Source of the DNA: DASRHK01 sp963776465
Lineage (GTDB): Bacteria > Pseudomonadota > Gammaproteobacteria > Nevskiales > Nevskiaceae
Length of the DNA: 64,000 nucleotides
Assembly: GCA_963776465.1 (NCBI GenBank)
Contig: CAVZMV010000002.1
Coordinates: 682,001-746,000, forward strand
Reading direction: 5' to 3'
Shown: positions 26,157 to 36,895 of the stretch, piece after piece
How positions within the stretch are numbered: position 1 is the stretch's first letter
How the letters are laid out: each line of letters opens with the position of its first letter
Position numbers and translations under genes: made by a program
Notes under the pieces: model-generated
What the model was told of the DNA's origin: nothing
The model's database searches: none
What the model saw: only the letters and a program-made list of their open reading frames with translations

Positions 26157-28342
26157 CATGGCTCCGGACGACGGCCTGGGTGTCGACCAGAGCGCCGCGC
26201 GCGCTCTCAGCGAAGGAACGCTGGGCGATCCGTTCTCGCTGCTGGGGCCGCATGGCGAGGTCGTGCGTGTCTACGCGCCCGGCGCGCGCGAAGTGGAAGT
26301 CGTCACCGGCGCCCGCGCGACCAAGCTGCAGCCGATCCGCATCGATGGCCTGTTCGCCGGCCGGCTCGCGCACGGCGGCAAGTACCTCCTGCGCATCCAG
26401 TGGCCCGGCGGCGTCCAGGAAACAGAGGATCCGTATTCGTTTGGCTTGCTGCTCGGCGACACCGATCTGTACCTGTTCGCCGAGGGCAATCATCGCGACC
26501 TCGGACGCTGCCTGGGCGCGCAGCCGATGACGATCGACGGCGTCGCCGGTGTGCGTTTCGCGGTGTGGGCACCGAACGCGCGCCGCGTCTCGGTGGTCGG
26601 CGACTTCAACGCCTGGGACGGCCGCCGTCACCCGATGCGCAAGCGCGTCGAGGCCGGCATCTGGGAGCTGTTCATCCCGAGATTGCCGTCGGGCTCGGCG
26701 TACAAGTACGAGATCCTCGGTCCGCACGGCCTGGTGCCGCTCAAGGCGGATCCCATGGCGCTGCAGACGGAAGTGCCGCCGCGCACGGCCTCGGTGGTGC
26801 CGGACGGCCGCCCGTTCGCGTGGACCGACGCGGCCTGGATGGCGACGCGCGCGCGCCGTCAGTCGCCGCAGGCGCCGATGTCGATCTACGAATTCCATGC
26901 GGCGTCATGGCGCCGGAAATGGGACGCCGGTCATCCGGCGCTGTCATGGGACGAGCTCGCCGATCAGCTGATCCCTTACGTCACGGAGCTCAACTACACG
27001 CACGTCGAGCTCTTGCCGATCATGGGCCATCCCTTCGGCGGCTCCTGGGGCTATCAGCCGCTGTCGCTGTTCGCGCCGCAGGCGGACTTCGGCGAGCCCG
27101 CGGGCTTCAAGCGCTTCGTCGATCGCTGCCACGCGGCCAACGTCGGCGTGATCCTGGACTGGGTGCCCGCGCACTTCCCCACCGACGCGCATGGCCTCGC
27201 GCGCTTCGACGGCACCGCGCTCTACGAGCACGAGGATCCGCGCGAGGGCTTCCACCAGGACTGGAACACGCTGATCTACAACCTGGGCCGCAACGAGGTG
27301 CACGGCTTCCTCATCGCCTCGGCGCTGCACTGGCTGGAGCAGTACCACATCGACGGGCTGCGCGTGGACGCGGTGGCCTCGATGCTCTACCGCGACTATT
27401 CGCGCCGCGCCGGCGAGTGGGTACCCAACCGCTACGGCGGCCGCGAGAACCTGGAGTCCGTCGCCTTCCTGCGGCACTTCAACGACGTCGTGCACGAGCG
27501 CTGCCCCGGCGCGCTGACCATCGCCGAGGAATCGACCGCGTGGCCCGGGGTCACCCATCCGACGCGCGACAATGGTCTGGGGTTCGATTACAAGTGGAAC
27601 ATGGGCTGGATGCACGACACGCTCAAATACACGGCGGAGGATCCGATCCACCGCCAGTACCACCACGACAAGCTCACCTTTGGCCTCGTCTACGCTTTCT
27701 CCGAGAAGTTCGTGCTGCCGATCAGCCACGACGAGGTGGTGCACGGCAAGGGATCGCTGATCGGCAAGATGCCCGGCGATCGCTGGCAGCGCTTCGCCAA
27801 CCTGCGCGCGTACTTAGGCTTCATGTGGGCGCATCCGGGCAAGAAGCTGTTGTTCATGGGCTCGGAGCTGGCGCAGGAGCGGGAGTGGAACCACGACACC
27901 CAGCTGGACTGGAGCGCGCTGCAGGATCCCATGCACCGCGGCGTGCACGACCTGGTCGGCGACCTCAACGCGCTCTACCAGTCGGAGGCGGCGCTGCACC
28001 GGCTGGACTGCGAGGGCATCGGCTTCCACTGGATCGTCGGCGACGACCGCGCCAACAGCGTCGTGGCGTTCATCCGCCACGGCGGCGACGAAGCGCCTCC
28101 CGTCATCGCGCTGTGCAACTTCACGCCGGTGCCGCGCTACGGATATCGAATCGGCGCGCCGCGCCAAGGACGCTGGCGCGAGGTCCTCAACACCGACGCA
28201 CAGAGCTACGGCGGCTCCGGCGTCGGCAACATGGGCCTGGTCGAGACCAGCAGCCAGCCGAGCCACGGCCAGCCGTTCTCGCTGTCGCTGACGCTGCCGC
28301 CGCTTGCCACCGTGCTGCTGCGTCACGAGTCGCGCTCCACCG

Positions 28343-28350
<8 letters not shown>
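26149..28350 (+). CDS. glgB: 1,4-alpha-glucan branching enzyme
   Basis: GlgB introduces alpha-1,6 branches into the glucan made by GlgE or GlgA. The 733-residue protein has two N-terminal beta domains (the second, CBM48, at about 120-210 with FAVWAPNARRVSVVGDFN), the GH13_9 barrel with nucleophile Asp407 in LRVDAVASMLYRDYSR, the AEEST segment at about 460 and SHDEVVHGKGSL, then a C-terminal beta domain. Length equals that of E. coli GlgB (728). AAGGAG lies 7 bases before ATG 26149, inside the end of treS; the genes overlap by ATGGATGA. The stop overlaps glgX by eight bases. Confidence 0.97.
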
Positions 28351-30465
<2,115 letters not shown>

Positions 30466-30469
<4 letters not shown>

Positions 30470-32178
30470 GGCGACCGCGCTTGTGGGCGCCGGCGCAGAC
30501 CGCCGTGCATCTGCAGATCGGGGATCAGCCGGCGGTGCCGCTAGTTCGCGCGGGCGAAGTCTTCGAGAGCGATGCGCCGCTCGCCGCCGGGACGCGCTAC
30601 CGCTTCCGGCTCGACGACGGTCGCGCCGTCCCCGACCCGCGCTCGCATTTCCAGCCGGAGGACGTGCACGGGCCCAGCGAAGTCGTCGACCACGCGGCAT
30701 TCCCGTGGCGGCATCGCAACTGGCGCGGACGGCCGTGGCACGAGACCGTCATCTACGAGCTGCACGCAGGCCTGTGCGGCGGCTTCAAGGGCGTGCGCGA
30801 GAAGCTGGCCTACCTGCAGTCGCTGGGGATCACCGCGGTGGAGCTGATGCCGCTCGCGGATTTTTCCGGCAAGCGCAACTGGGGCTACGACGGCGTGCTG
30901 CCCTACGCGCCGGACTCGGCCTATGGCAGCCCCGATGATCTCAAGGCGCTGATCGACGCCGCGCACGGCCACGGCCTGCAGGTGTTCCTCGACGTGGTCT
31001 ACAACCACTTCGGCCCCGACGGCAATTTCCTGTCCGCCTACGCGCCGCAGTTCTTCCGCGAGGACGTGCAAACGCCCTGGGGCGCGGCGATCGATTTCCG
31101 TCGCGCCGAGGTGCGGGAGTTCTTCGTCGACAACGCGCTGCACTGGCTGCTCGACTACCGCGTCGACGGCCTGCGGCTCGATGCCGTGCACGCGATCCAC
31201 TCCGACGATTTCCTGCCCGAGCTCGCCGCGCGCGTGCGCGCGCGGATCGAAGCGGGGCGGCACGTGCACCTGATGCTGGAGAACGAGCACAACGAGGTGA
31301 CGTTACTGCGCGGCGCCCCCTCTCCCTTGACGGGAGAGGGCCGGGGAGAGGGTGAAACGATGTACGAAGCGCAGTGGCACGACCAGCTCCACAACGCGCT
31401 GCACGTGCTGCTGACCGGCGAGCGCGAGGGCTACTACGAGCCGTACGCCGACGCGCCGGCCCAAAGGCTGGCGTCCGCGCTGGCGGGCCTGCGCGCCCGT
31501 GACGACGTCGCGCCATACTCGCTGATCGCCTTCCTGCAGAACCACGACCAGGTCGGCAATCGCGCGCTCGGTGAGCGCCTGACCCTGCTCGCCGACGCCG
31601 ACGCGCTGCGCGCGGCGGTCGTGCTGCTGCTGCTCTGCCCGCAGATCCCCTTGCTGTTCATGGGCGAGGAATGGGGCTGCCGCGCGCCGTTCCTGTTCTT
31701 CACCGATTTCCACGACCAGCTCGCCGACGCGGTGCGCGAGGGACGGCGCAAGGAGTTCGCGAAGTTCGCGGCGTTCGCCGATCCGAAGGCCCGCGAGCGC
31801 ATCCCCGATCCCAATGCCCAGGACACGTTCGCCGCGTCGCAGCCGGATTTCGCCGAACGCGACCGGCCCGTGCACGCGCCGTGGCTGGCGCTGTACCGCA
31901 CGCTGCTCAAGCTGCGCGGACAGCAGATCGTGCCGCGGCTGCCCGGCGCCCGCAGCGACGGCGCCGAAGCCATTGGACGCTCGGCGGTGGACGCGCACTG
32001 GCGCCTGGGCGACGGCTCGCGCTTGCGCATCGCCGTCAACTTCGGCGCCGAGGCAGCGAGCCTGCCGTCGACGACCGCGCCGCTGCTGTTCGAAAGCCGC
32101 GCGGGCGCGGTGCTGGCCATGCGCGGCGGCGTGCTGCCGCAGCGCAGCGCCTGCGCGCTTCTGGAGCCCGCGGCATGA
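30466..32178 (+). CDS. treZ: Malto-oligosyltrehalose trehalohydrolase, with in-frame repeat insertion
   Basis: TreZ (GH13_10) releases trehalose from malto-oligosyl-trehalose made by TreY. The 570-residue product has the CBM48-like start (RLWAPA), GFKGVREKLAYL, the nucleophile Asp in LRLDAVHAI, the acid/base Glu in LMLENEHN and QNHDQVGNR. I place the start at GTG 30466: it is in frame, overlaps the glgX stop as GTGA, has GGAG just upstream, and gives the expected N-terminus; no ATG fits. Residues about 283-297 (GAPSPLTGEGRGEGE) come from an inserted palindromic DNA repeat at 31317-31356 just after the catalytic LEN segment and before YEAQWHD. The frame is kept, so the enzyme may still work, with an extended loop near the active site. 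Confidence 0.93.
31317..31356. repeat. REP-type palindrome inserted in treZ
   Basis: CCCTCTCCC at 31318-31326 and GGGAGAGGG at 31332-31340 form a perfect 9-base stem with a 5-base loop, followed by a CCGGGGAGAGGGTGA tail. The stem plus GAGAGGGTGA tail is the layout of a widespread proteobacterial intergenic repeat, here lying inside a coding sequence. Confidence 0.8.
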
Positions 32179-34259
32179 GCGACGCATCGCTGCTGCGCCT
32201 CGCGCGCAGCGCCGGGCTGGCCACCGATTGGCTGGACTTCCGCAACGAGCGTCATGACGTCGAGCCGGAGACGTTGCGCGCGATCCTGCAAGCGATGGGG
32301 CTGCCCTGCGGCTCGGACGCGCAGGTGGCCGAGAGCCTGGAGCAGACCGGCGCGGACCCCGACGCCGCGCCGTTGCCCGCGCTGCTGACGGCAGTGCAAC
32401 GCCAGACCATCGCGCTGCCGACCCGCGGATTCGCCGAGGGCCAGACGCTGGAGCTTTCCTACGAGACCGGAGGGACCGCGGCGCTGACGGTCGAGCGGGA
32501 CGAAGCGGGGCTGCATCTGCCGGCGGTGGCTCCGCTCGGCTATCACCGCCTGACGCTGGAGAACCGGCAGATCACCCTGGCCGTGACGCCGGCGCGCGCG
32601 CTCGGACCGCAGGAGCTCGCGCCGGGACGCAAGCTGTGGGGGCTGGCAGCGCAGCTGTACTCGCTGCGCCGCGCCGGCGATGGCGGCATCGGCGACTTTT
32701 CCGCGCTTGCCGACTTCGCCGTGCACGCCGCGCGCGCAGGCGCCGATGCTGTGGCGGTGAGCCCGGTGCACGCGCTGTTCTCCGCCGATCCGCAGCGCTT
32801 CTCGCCGTACGCGCCGTCCAGCCGACTGTTCCTCAACCCGTTGCACATCGATCCTGCGCAGGCCTTCGGCGCAGGCGCAGTGCGGGCGATCGTCGATGCG
32901 CTTGGCATCGCGCCGGAGCTGCAACGCCTGGAAGCGGAGCCGCTGGTGGACTGGCCCGCCGCGGGCCGCTTGCGCACGCAGGTGCTGCGCGCGCTGTTCG
33001 ACGCGCTCAAGCGCGGTCCGCTCGCGCCGGGCCGCGCCGATCCGCTGGCGGCGGAGCTCGCGCGCTTCCGCCGCGCCCGCGGACAGGCGCTGGAGGATCA
33101 CGCGCGCTTCGAGGCGCTGCATGCGCATCACCTCGCCCGCGGCGGACCCGGACACTGGCGCGACTGGCCCGAGCACGACGCGCGCGGCGAGGCGGTGCGC
33201 GCCTTCGCCGAGGCGCACGCCGACGAGGTCGATTTCCACCTGTTCCTGCAATGGCTCGCCGACCGGGGCCTGGCGCACGCGCAGACGACTGCGCGTTCGG
33301 CGGGTATGGCCATCGGCCTCATCGGCGATCTGGCCGTCGGCACCGACGGCGCCGGCAGCCACGCCTGGAGCCGGCGCTCCGATGTCCTGGTGGGCCTGTC
33401 GGTCGGCGCGCCGCCCGACGAGATCAACCAGCAGGGCCAGAGCTGGGGGCTGACGACGTTCTCGCCGCGCGCGCTGGTGGCGCACGGCTACGCGCCGTTC
33501 CTGGAGCTCCTGCGGGCGTCGCTGCGCCACGCCGGCGGCCTGCGCATGGATCACGTGCTGGGATTGAACCGGCTTTGGCTCGTGCCCGAAGGCGCGCCGC
33601 CGACGCAAGGCGCGTATCTGAAATATCCGCTGAAGGACCTGCTGCGCCTGATCGCGCTGGAGTCGGTGCGGCATCGCGCGCTGATCGTCGGCGAGGACCT
33701 GGGCACCGTGCCGGAGGGCTTCGGCAAGACGCTGGCCGACGCGGGCGTCATGGGCATGCGCGTGCTCTGGTTCGAGCGCGAGTACGGGCTGTTCCGCGAT
33801 CCGTCGCGATGGACCACTCAGGCCATGGCCCTGACCAGCACCCACGACCTGCCGACCGTCGCCGGCTGGTGGAAGGAGCACGACATCGACTGGCGGCTCA
33901 AGGTCGGCCAGCTGCCGGCGGACGCGGAGCCCGCGCAGCGCGAGCGCCGCGCCGACGAGCGCCGCGCGCTATGGGCGGCGGGCGTGCACGCCGGGGTGGC
34001 CCAGGGCGAGCCGCCGGAGCCGGCGGAACCGGAGCGCGCCGTCGACGCGGCGATCCGTTTCGTCGCACGCACGCCCTCGCCCCTGGTCATCGTGCCCGCC
34101 GAGGACCTCATCGGCGCCGATCAGCAGCCGAACGTTCCCGGCACCGTCGACGAGCATCCGAACTGGCGCCGGCGCCTGCCCGCCGAGACCCGCGCGCTGA
34201 TGAAGACGCCGGCCGTGGCCGCGCGCCTGGAGCAGCTGCGCAACGGACGCCGGCGATGA
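32175..34259 (+). CDS. malQ: 4-alpha-glucanotransferase (amylomaltase)
   Basis: MalQ (GH77) disproportionates malto-oligosaccharides by transferring glucan segments, keeping chain lengths suitable for TreY, GlgP and GlgE. The 694-residue length matches E. coli MalQ. The marks of the family are GDLAVGTDGAGSHAW near residue 385, LRMDHVLGL with the nucleophile Asp, VGEDLGTVP with the acid/base Glu, and STHDLPTVAGWW. An N-terminal domain of about 140 residues precedes the barrel, as in enteric MalQ. The start overlaps the treZ stop (ATGA) and the stop overlaps treY (ATGA). Confidence 0.96.
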   Translation: MSDASLLRLARSAGLATDWLDFRNERHDVEPETLRAILQAMGLPCGSDAQVAESLEQTGADPDAAPLPALLTAVQRQTIALPTRGFAEGQTLELSYETGGTAALTVERDEAGLHLPAVAPLGYHRLTLENRQITLAVTPARALGPQELAPGRKLWGLAAQLYSLRRAGDGGIGDFSALADFAVHAARAGADAVAVSPVHALFSADPQRFSPYAPSSRLFLNPLHIDPAQAFGAGAVRAIVDALGIAPELQRLEAEPLVDWPAAGRLRTQVLRALFDALKRGPLAPGRADPLAAELARFRRARGQALEDHARFEALHAHHLARGGPGHWRDWPEHDARGEAVRAFAEAHADEVDFHLFLQWLADRGLAHAQTTARSAGMAIGLIGDLAVGTDGAGSHAWSRRSDVLVGLSVGAPPDEINQQGQSWGLTTFSPRALVAHGYAPFLELLRASLRHAGGLRMDHVLGLNRLWLVPEGAPPTQGAYLKYPLKDLLRLIALESVRHRALIVGEDLGTVPEGFGKTLADAGVMGMRVLWFEREYGLFRDPSRWTTQAMALTSTHDLPTVAGWWKEHDIDWRLKVGQLPADAEPAQRERRADERRALWAAGVHAGVAQGEPPEPAEPERAVDAAIRFVARTPSPLVIVPAEDLIGADQQPNVPGTVDEHPNWRRRLPAETRALMKTPAVAARLEQLRNGRRR

Positions 34260-36895
34260 GGATGCCGCCGCGCGCCACGCTGCGCCTGCAGCTGCATCGC
34301 GGCTTCACGCTCGACCAGGCCGCCGAGCGCGTCGAGTACTTCGCGGCGCTGGGCGTGAGCCACCTGTATCTCTCGCCGATCCTGACCGCGCGCGCGGGCT
34401 CGATGCACGGCTACGACGTGGTCGATCACGGACGCGTCAATCCCGAGCTCGGTGGTGAGGAGGCGCTGCGCCGCCTGAGTACCGCGTGCCGCGCCCGCGC
34501 CATGGGCCTGGTCGTCGACATCGTCCCCAACCACATGGCCGTCGGCGGCGCCGACAACGCCTGGTGGCTCGACGTGCTGGAGCACGGACGCGCCAGCCGC
34601 TACGCGCGGCACTTCGACGTCGACTGGAACGTGCCCGATCCGGCGCTGCGCGGCCGCATCGCCGTACCGCTGCTGGGAAGGCCCTACGGCGAGGCGCTGG
34701 CCGCCGGCGAGATCAAGCTCGAGCAGGAAGGCGGCAAGTGGCATGCGCAGTATTTCGAGCATCGCCTGCCACTGGCGCCGCGCACCGTCGATGCCTCGCT
34801 GCCGGAAGTCGCGCGCGACCCGGCGCGGCTGAACCGGCTGCTCGAGCGCCAGCACTGGCGGCTGGCGTGGTGGCGCACCGCCGGCGACGAGATCAACTGG
34901 CGGCGCTTCTTCGACATCGTCGGGCTGGCCGGGCTGCGCGTGGAGGAGCCGTCGGTGTTCGAGGACGTGCATGCGACCACGCTGCGCCTGTACGCCGAAG
35001 GCCTGATCGACGGGCTGCGCGTGGATCACGTCGACGGCCTCACCGATCCGCGCGCGTACTGCCGCAAGCTGCGCGCGCGCCTGCGCCAGCTCGAGGGCAA
35101 GCGTCCCGCCGGCGCGCCGGCGCCGGCGTACCTGATCGTCGAGAAGATCCTCGGCGTCAGCGAGCGCCTGCATCGCGACTGGCGCGTGGACGGCACCAGC
35201 GGCTACAGCTTCATGAACCACGTCAACGCGCTGCTGCACGATCCGGCCGGCGAGGCGCCGCTGACGGCGCTGTGGACCGGGCTGACCGGGCGCGCAGGCG
35301 AGTTCGAGGTGGAGCAGCGCCGCGCGCGCCGGCGCATCGTCGACGAGCTGCTCGCCGCCGACTTCAGCGCGGCGGCGCTGGCGCTGCACCGCATCGCCCG
35401 GAGCGATCCCGCCACGCGCGACGTGACGCTCGCCGCCATCCGCCGCGTCCTCACCGAGATCCTGGTGCAGATGCCGGTCTACCGCGTCTACGCCGATCGC
35501 AGCGGGCGCTCGCCGGCGGACGAGGAGCTGATGGCCGGCGTGCGCGACGCGGCGCGCATGACGTGCCGGCCCGCAGAGCGCGAGCTCGTCGACGTCATCG
35601 ATCGCTGGCTGGGCGGCGAGCCGCCCGCGGCCCTGGCCTCGCGCGGCGCGCAGCGGCTGCGCCTGCAGGCGATCGCCCGCTTCCAGCAGCTGTCGGCGCC
35701 GCTTGCAGCCAAGGCCGTCGAGGACACGGCGTTCTATCGCCACGGCCGGCTGCTCTCGCGCAACGAGGTCGGCGCCGATCCGGCGCAGTTCGCGCTGACG
35801 CCGGCAGCGTTCCATGACGAAAGCGCGCAGCGCCTGCGCCATTTCCCCGACACGCTGCTGGCCACGGCTACGCACGACCACAAGCGCGGCGAGGATTTGC
35901 GCGCGCGCCTGGCCGTCCTCTCCGAGATGCCGCAGCGCTGGGAGCAGGCGGTGCGCGACTGGACCGCGGGCAACGCTGCATCACGCATCGTCGTCGATGG
36001 CGAAGGCGCGCCCGGGCCCGCCGACGAGTACATGCTCTATCAGATGCTCGTCGGCGCCTGGCCCCTGGACCTCGCGCCCACCGACACCGACGGTCTGCAA
36101 CGGCTCGCCGAGCGGCTGTGGGGCTGGCTGCAGAAAGCGGTGCGCGAAGCCAAGCTGCGCAGCAGCTGGATCGAGCCCAACCTCGCCTACGAAGCGGCGT
36201 GCAAGGCGTTCCTGGAGCGGCTGCTCGCCCCCGCGCAGTCCGCCGCGTTCCTGGCCCAGGTCCGCGCGCTGGTCGACGCGATCGCGCCCGCCGGCGCGCT
36301 CAACGGCCTGGCGCAGACGCTGCTGCGCATGACCACCCCCGGCGTGCCGGACCTATACCAGGGCACGGACTGGTGGGACTTCTCGCTGGTCGATCCGGAC
36401 AATCGCCAGCCGGTGGACTGGACTGCGCGCGCAGCGGCGCTGGCGCGCAGTGACGATGCCGCGTCCCTGATGCAGCGCTGGCGCGACGGTCGCATCAAGC
36501 AGCAGCTGATCGCGCGCACGCTGCGGCTGCGCCAGCGCCTGCCGAACCTGTTCGCGCGCGGCCGCTACGAACCGCTCGCGTTCGAGGGCGAGCACGCCGA
36601 TCGAGTCGTGGGATTCGTGCGCGCCGATGCGACGTCGACGCTGCTGGTGATCGTGCCGCGCTGCTGTGCCGCTCTGGTGCAGGCCGACGCTCCTCGCGTG
36701 ACGCCCGAGCGCTGGGGCGATACGCGCGTGCGGCTGCCGACTGCCATGGCACGCCGTGATTGGATCGACGCATTGCACGAGCAGCCGATCGCCGGCGAAG
36801 TTTTTCGGCTGGCCGACCTCTTGCAGACCTGGCCGGTGGCGCTGTTGACCGCCGGTCGTCAGGCCCAGACGACCAGGCCCAGCTCCAGCGGATGA
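34256..36895 (+). CDS. treY: Malto-oligosyltrehalose synthase
   Basis: TreY (GH13_26) turns the reducing-end alpha-1,4 bond of maltodextrin into an alpha,alpha-1,1 bond, giving the substrate of TreZ. The 879-residue protein starts with TLRLQLHRGFTLDQA and has DIVPNHMAV, the nucleophile Asp in GLRVDHVDGLTDP, the acid/base Glu in LIVEKILG and PGVPDLYQGTDWWDFSLVDPDNR near the C-terminus (a family signature). It is the last gene of the seven-gene operon; its 3' end overlaps the convergent glgP gene by 37 bases, and the overlap encodes a poorly conserved Ser/Thr/Gln-rich tail. Confidence 0.96.
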   Translation: MRMPPRATLRLQLHRGFTLDQAAERVEYFAALGVSHLYLSPILTARAGSMHGYDVVDHGRVNPELGGEEALRRLSTACRARAMGLVVDIVPNHMAVGGADNAWWLDVLEHGRASRYARHFDVDWNVPDPALRGRIAVPLLGRPYGEALAAGEIKLEQEGGKWHAQYFEHRLPLAPRTVDASLPEVARDPARLNRLLERQHWRLAWWRTAGDEINWRRFFDIVGLAGLRVEEPSVFEDVHATTLRLYAEGLIDGLRVDHVDGLTDPRAYCRKLRARLRQLEGKRPAGAPAPAYLIVEKILGVSERLHRDWRVDGTSGYSFMNHVNALLHDPAGEAPLTALWTGLTGRAGEFEVEQRRARRRIVDELLAADFSAAALALHRIARSDPATRDVTLAAIRRVLTEILVQMPVYRVYADRSGRSPADEELMAGVRDAARMTCRPAERELVDVIDRWLGGEPPAALASRGAQRLRLQAIARFQQLSAPLAAKAVEDTAFYRHGRLLSRNEVGADPAQFALTPAAFHDESAQRLRHFPDTLLATATHDHKRGEDLRARLAVLSEMPQRWEQAVRDWTAGNAASRIVVDGEGAPGPADEYMLYQMLVGAWPLDLAPTDTDGLQRLAERLWGWLQKAVREAKLRSSWIEPNLAYEAACKAFLERLLAPAQSAAFLAQVRALVDAIAPAGALNGLAQTLLRMTTPGVPDLYQGTDWWDFSLVDPDNRQPVDWTARAAALARSDDAASLMQRWRDGRIKQQLIARTLRLRQRLPNLFARGRYEPLAFEGEHADRVVGFVRADATSTLLVIVPRCCAALVQADAPRVTPERWGDTRVRLPTAMARRDWIDALHEQPIAGEVFRLADLLQTWPVALLTAGRQAQTTRPSSSG

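Noticed and set aside
22545..26159. A 1204-codon minus-strand open frame opposite treS
   Set aside because: Antisense shadow of the treS-maltokinase fusion; no recognisable domain.
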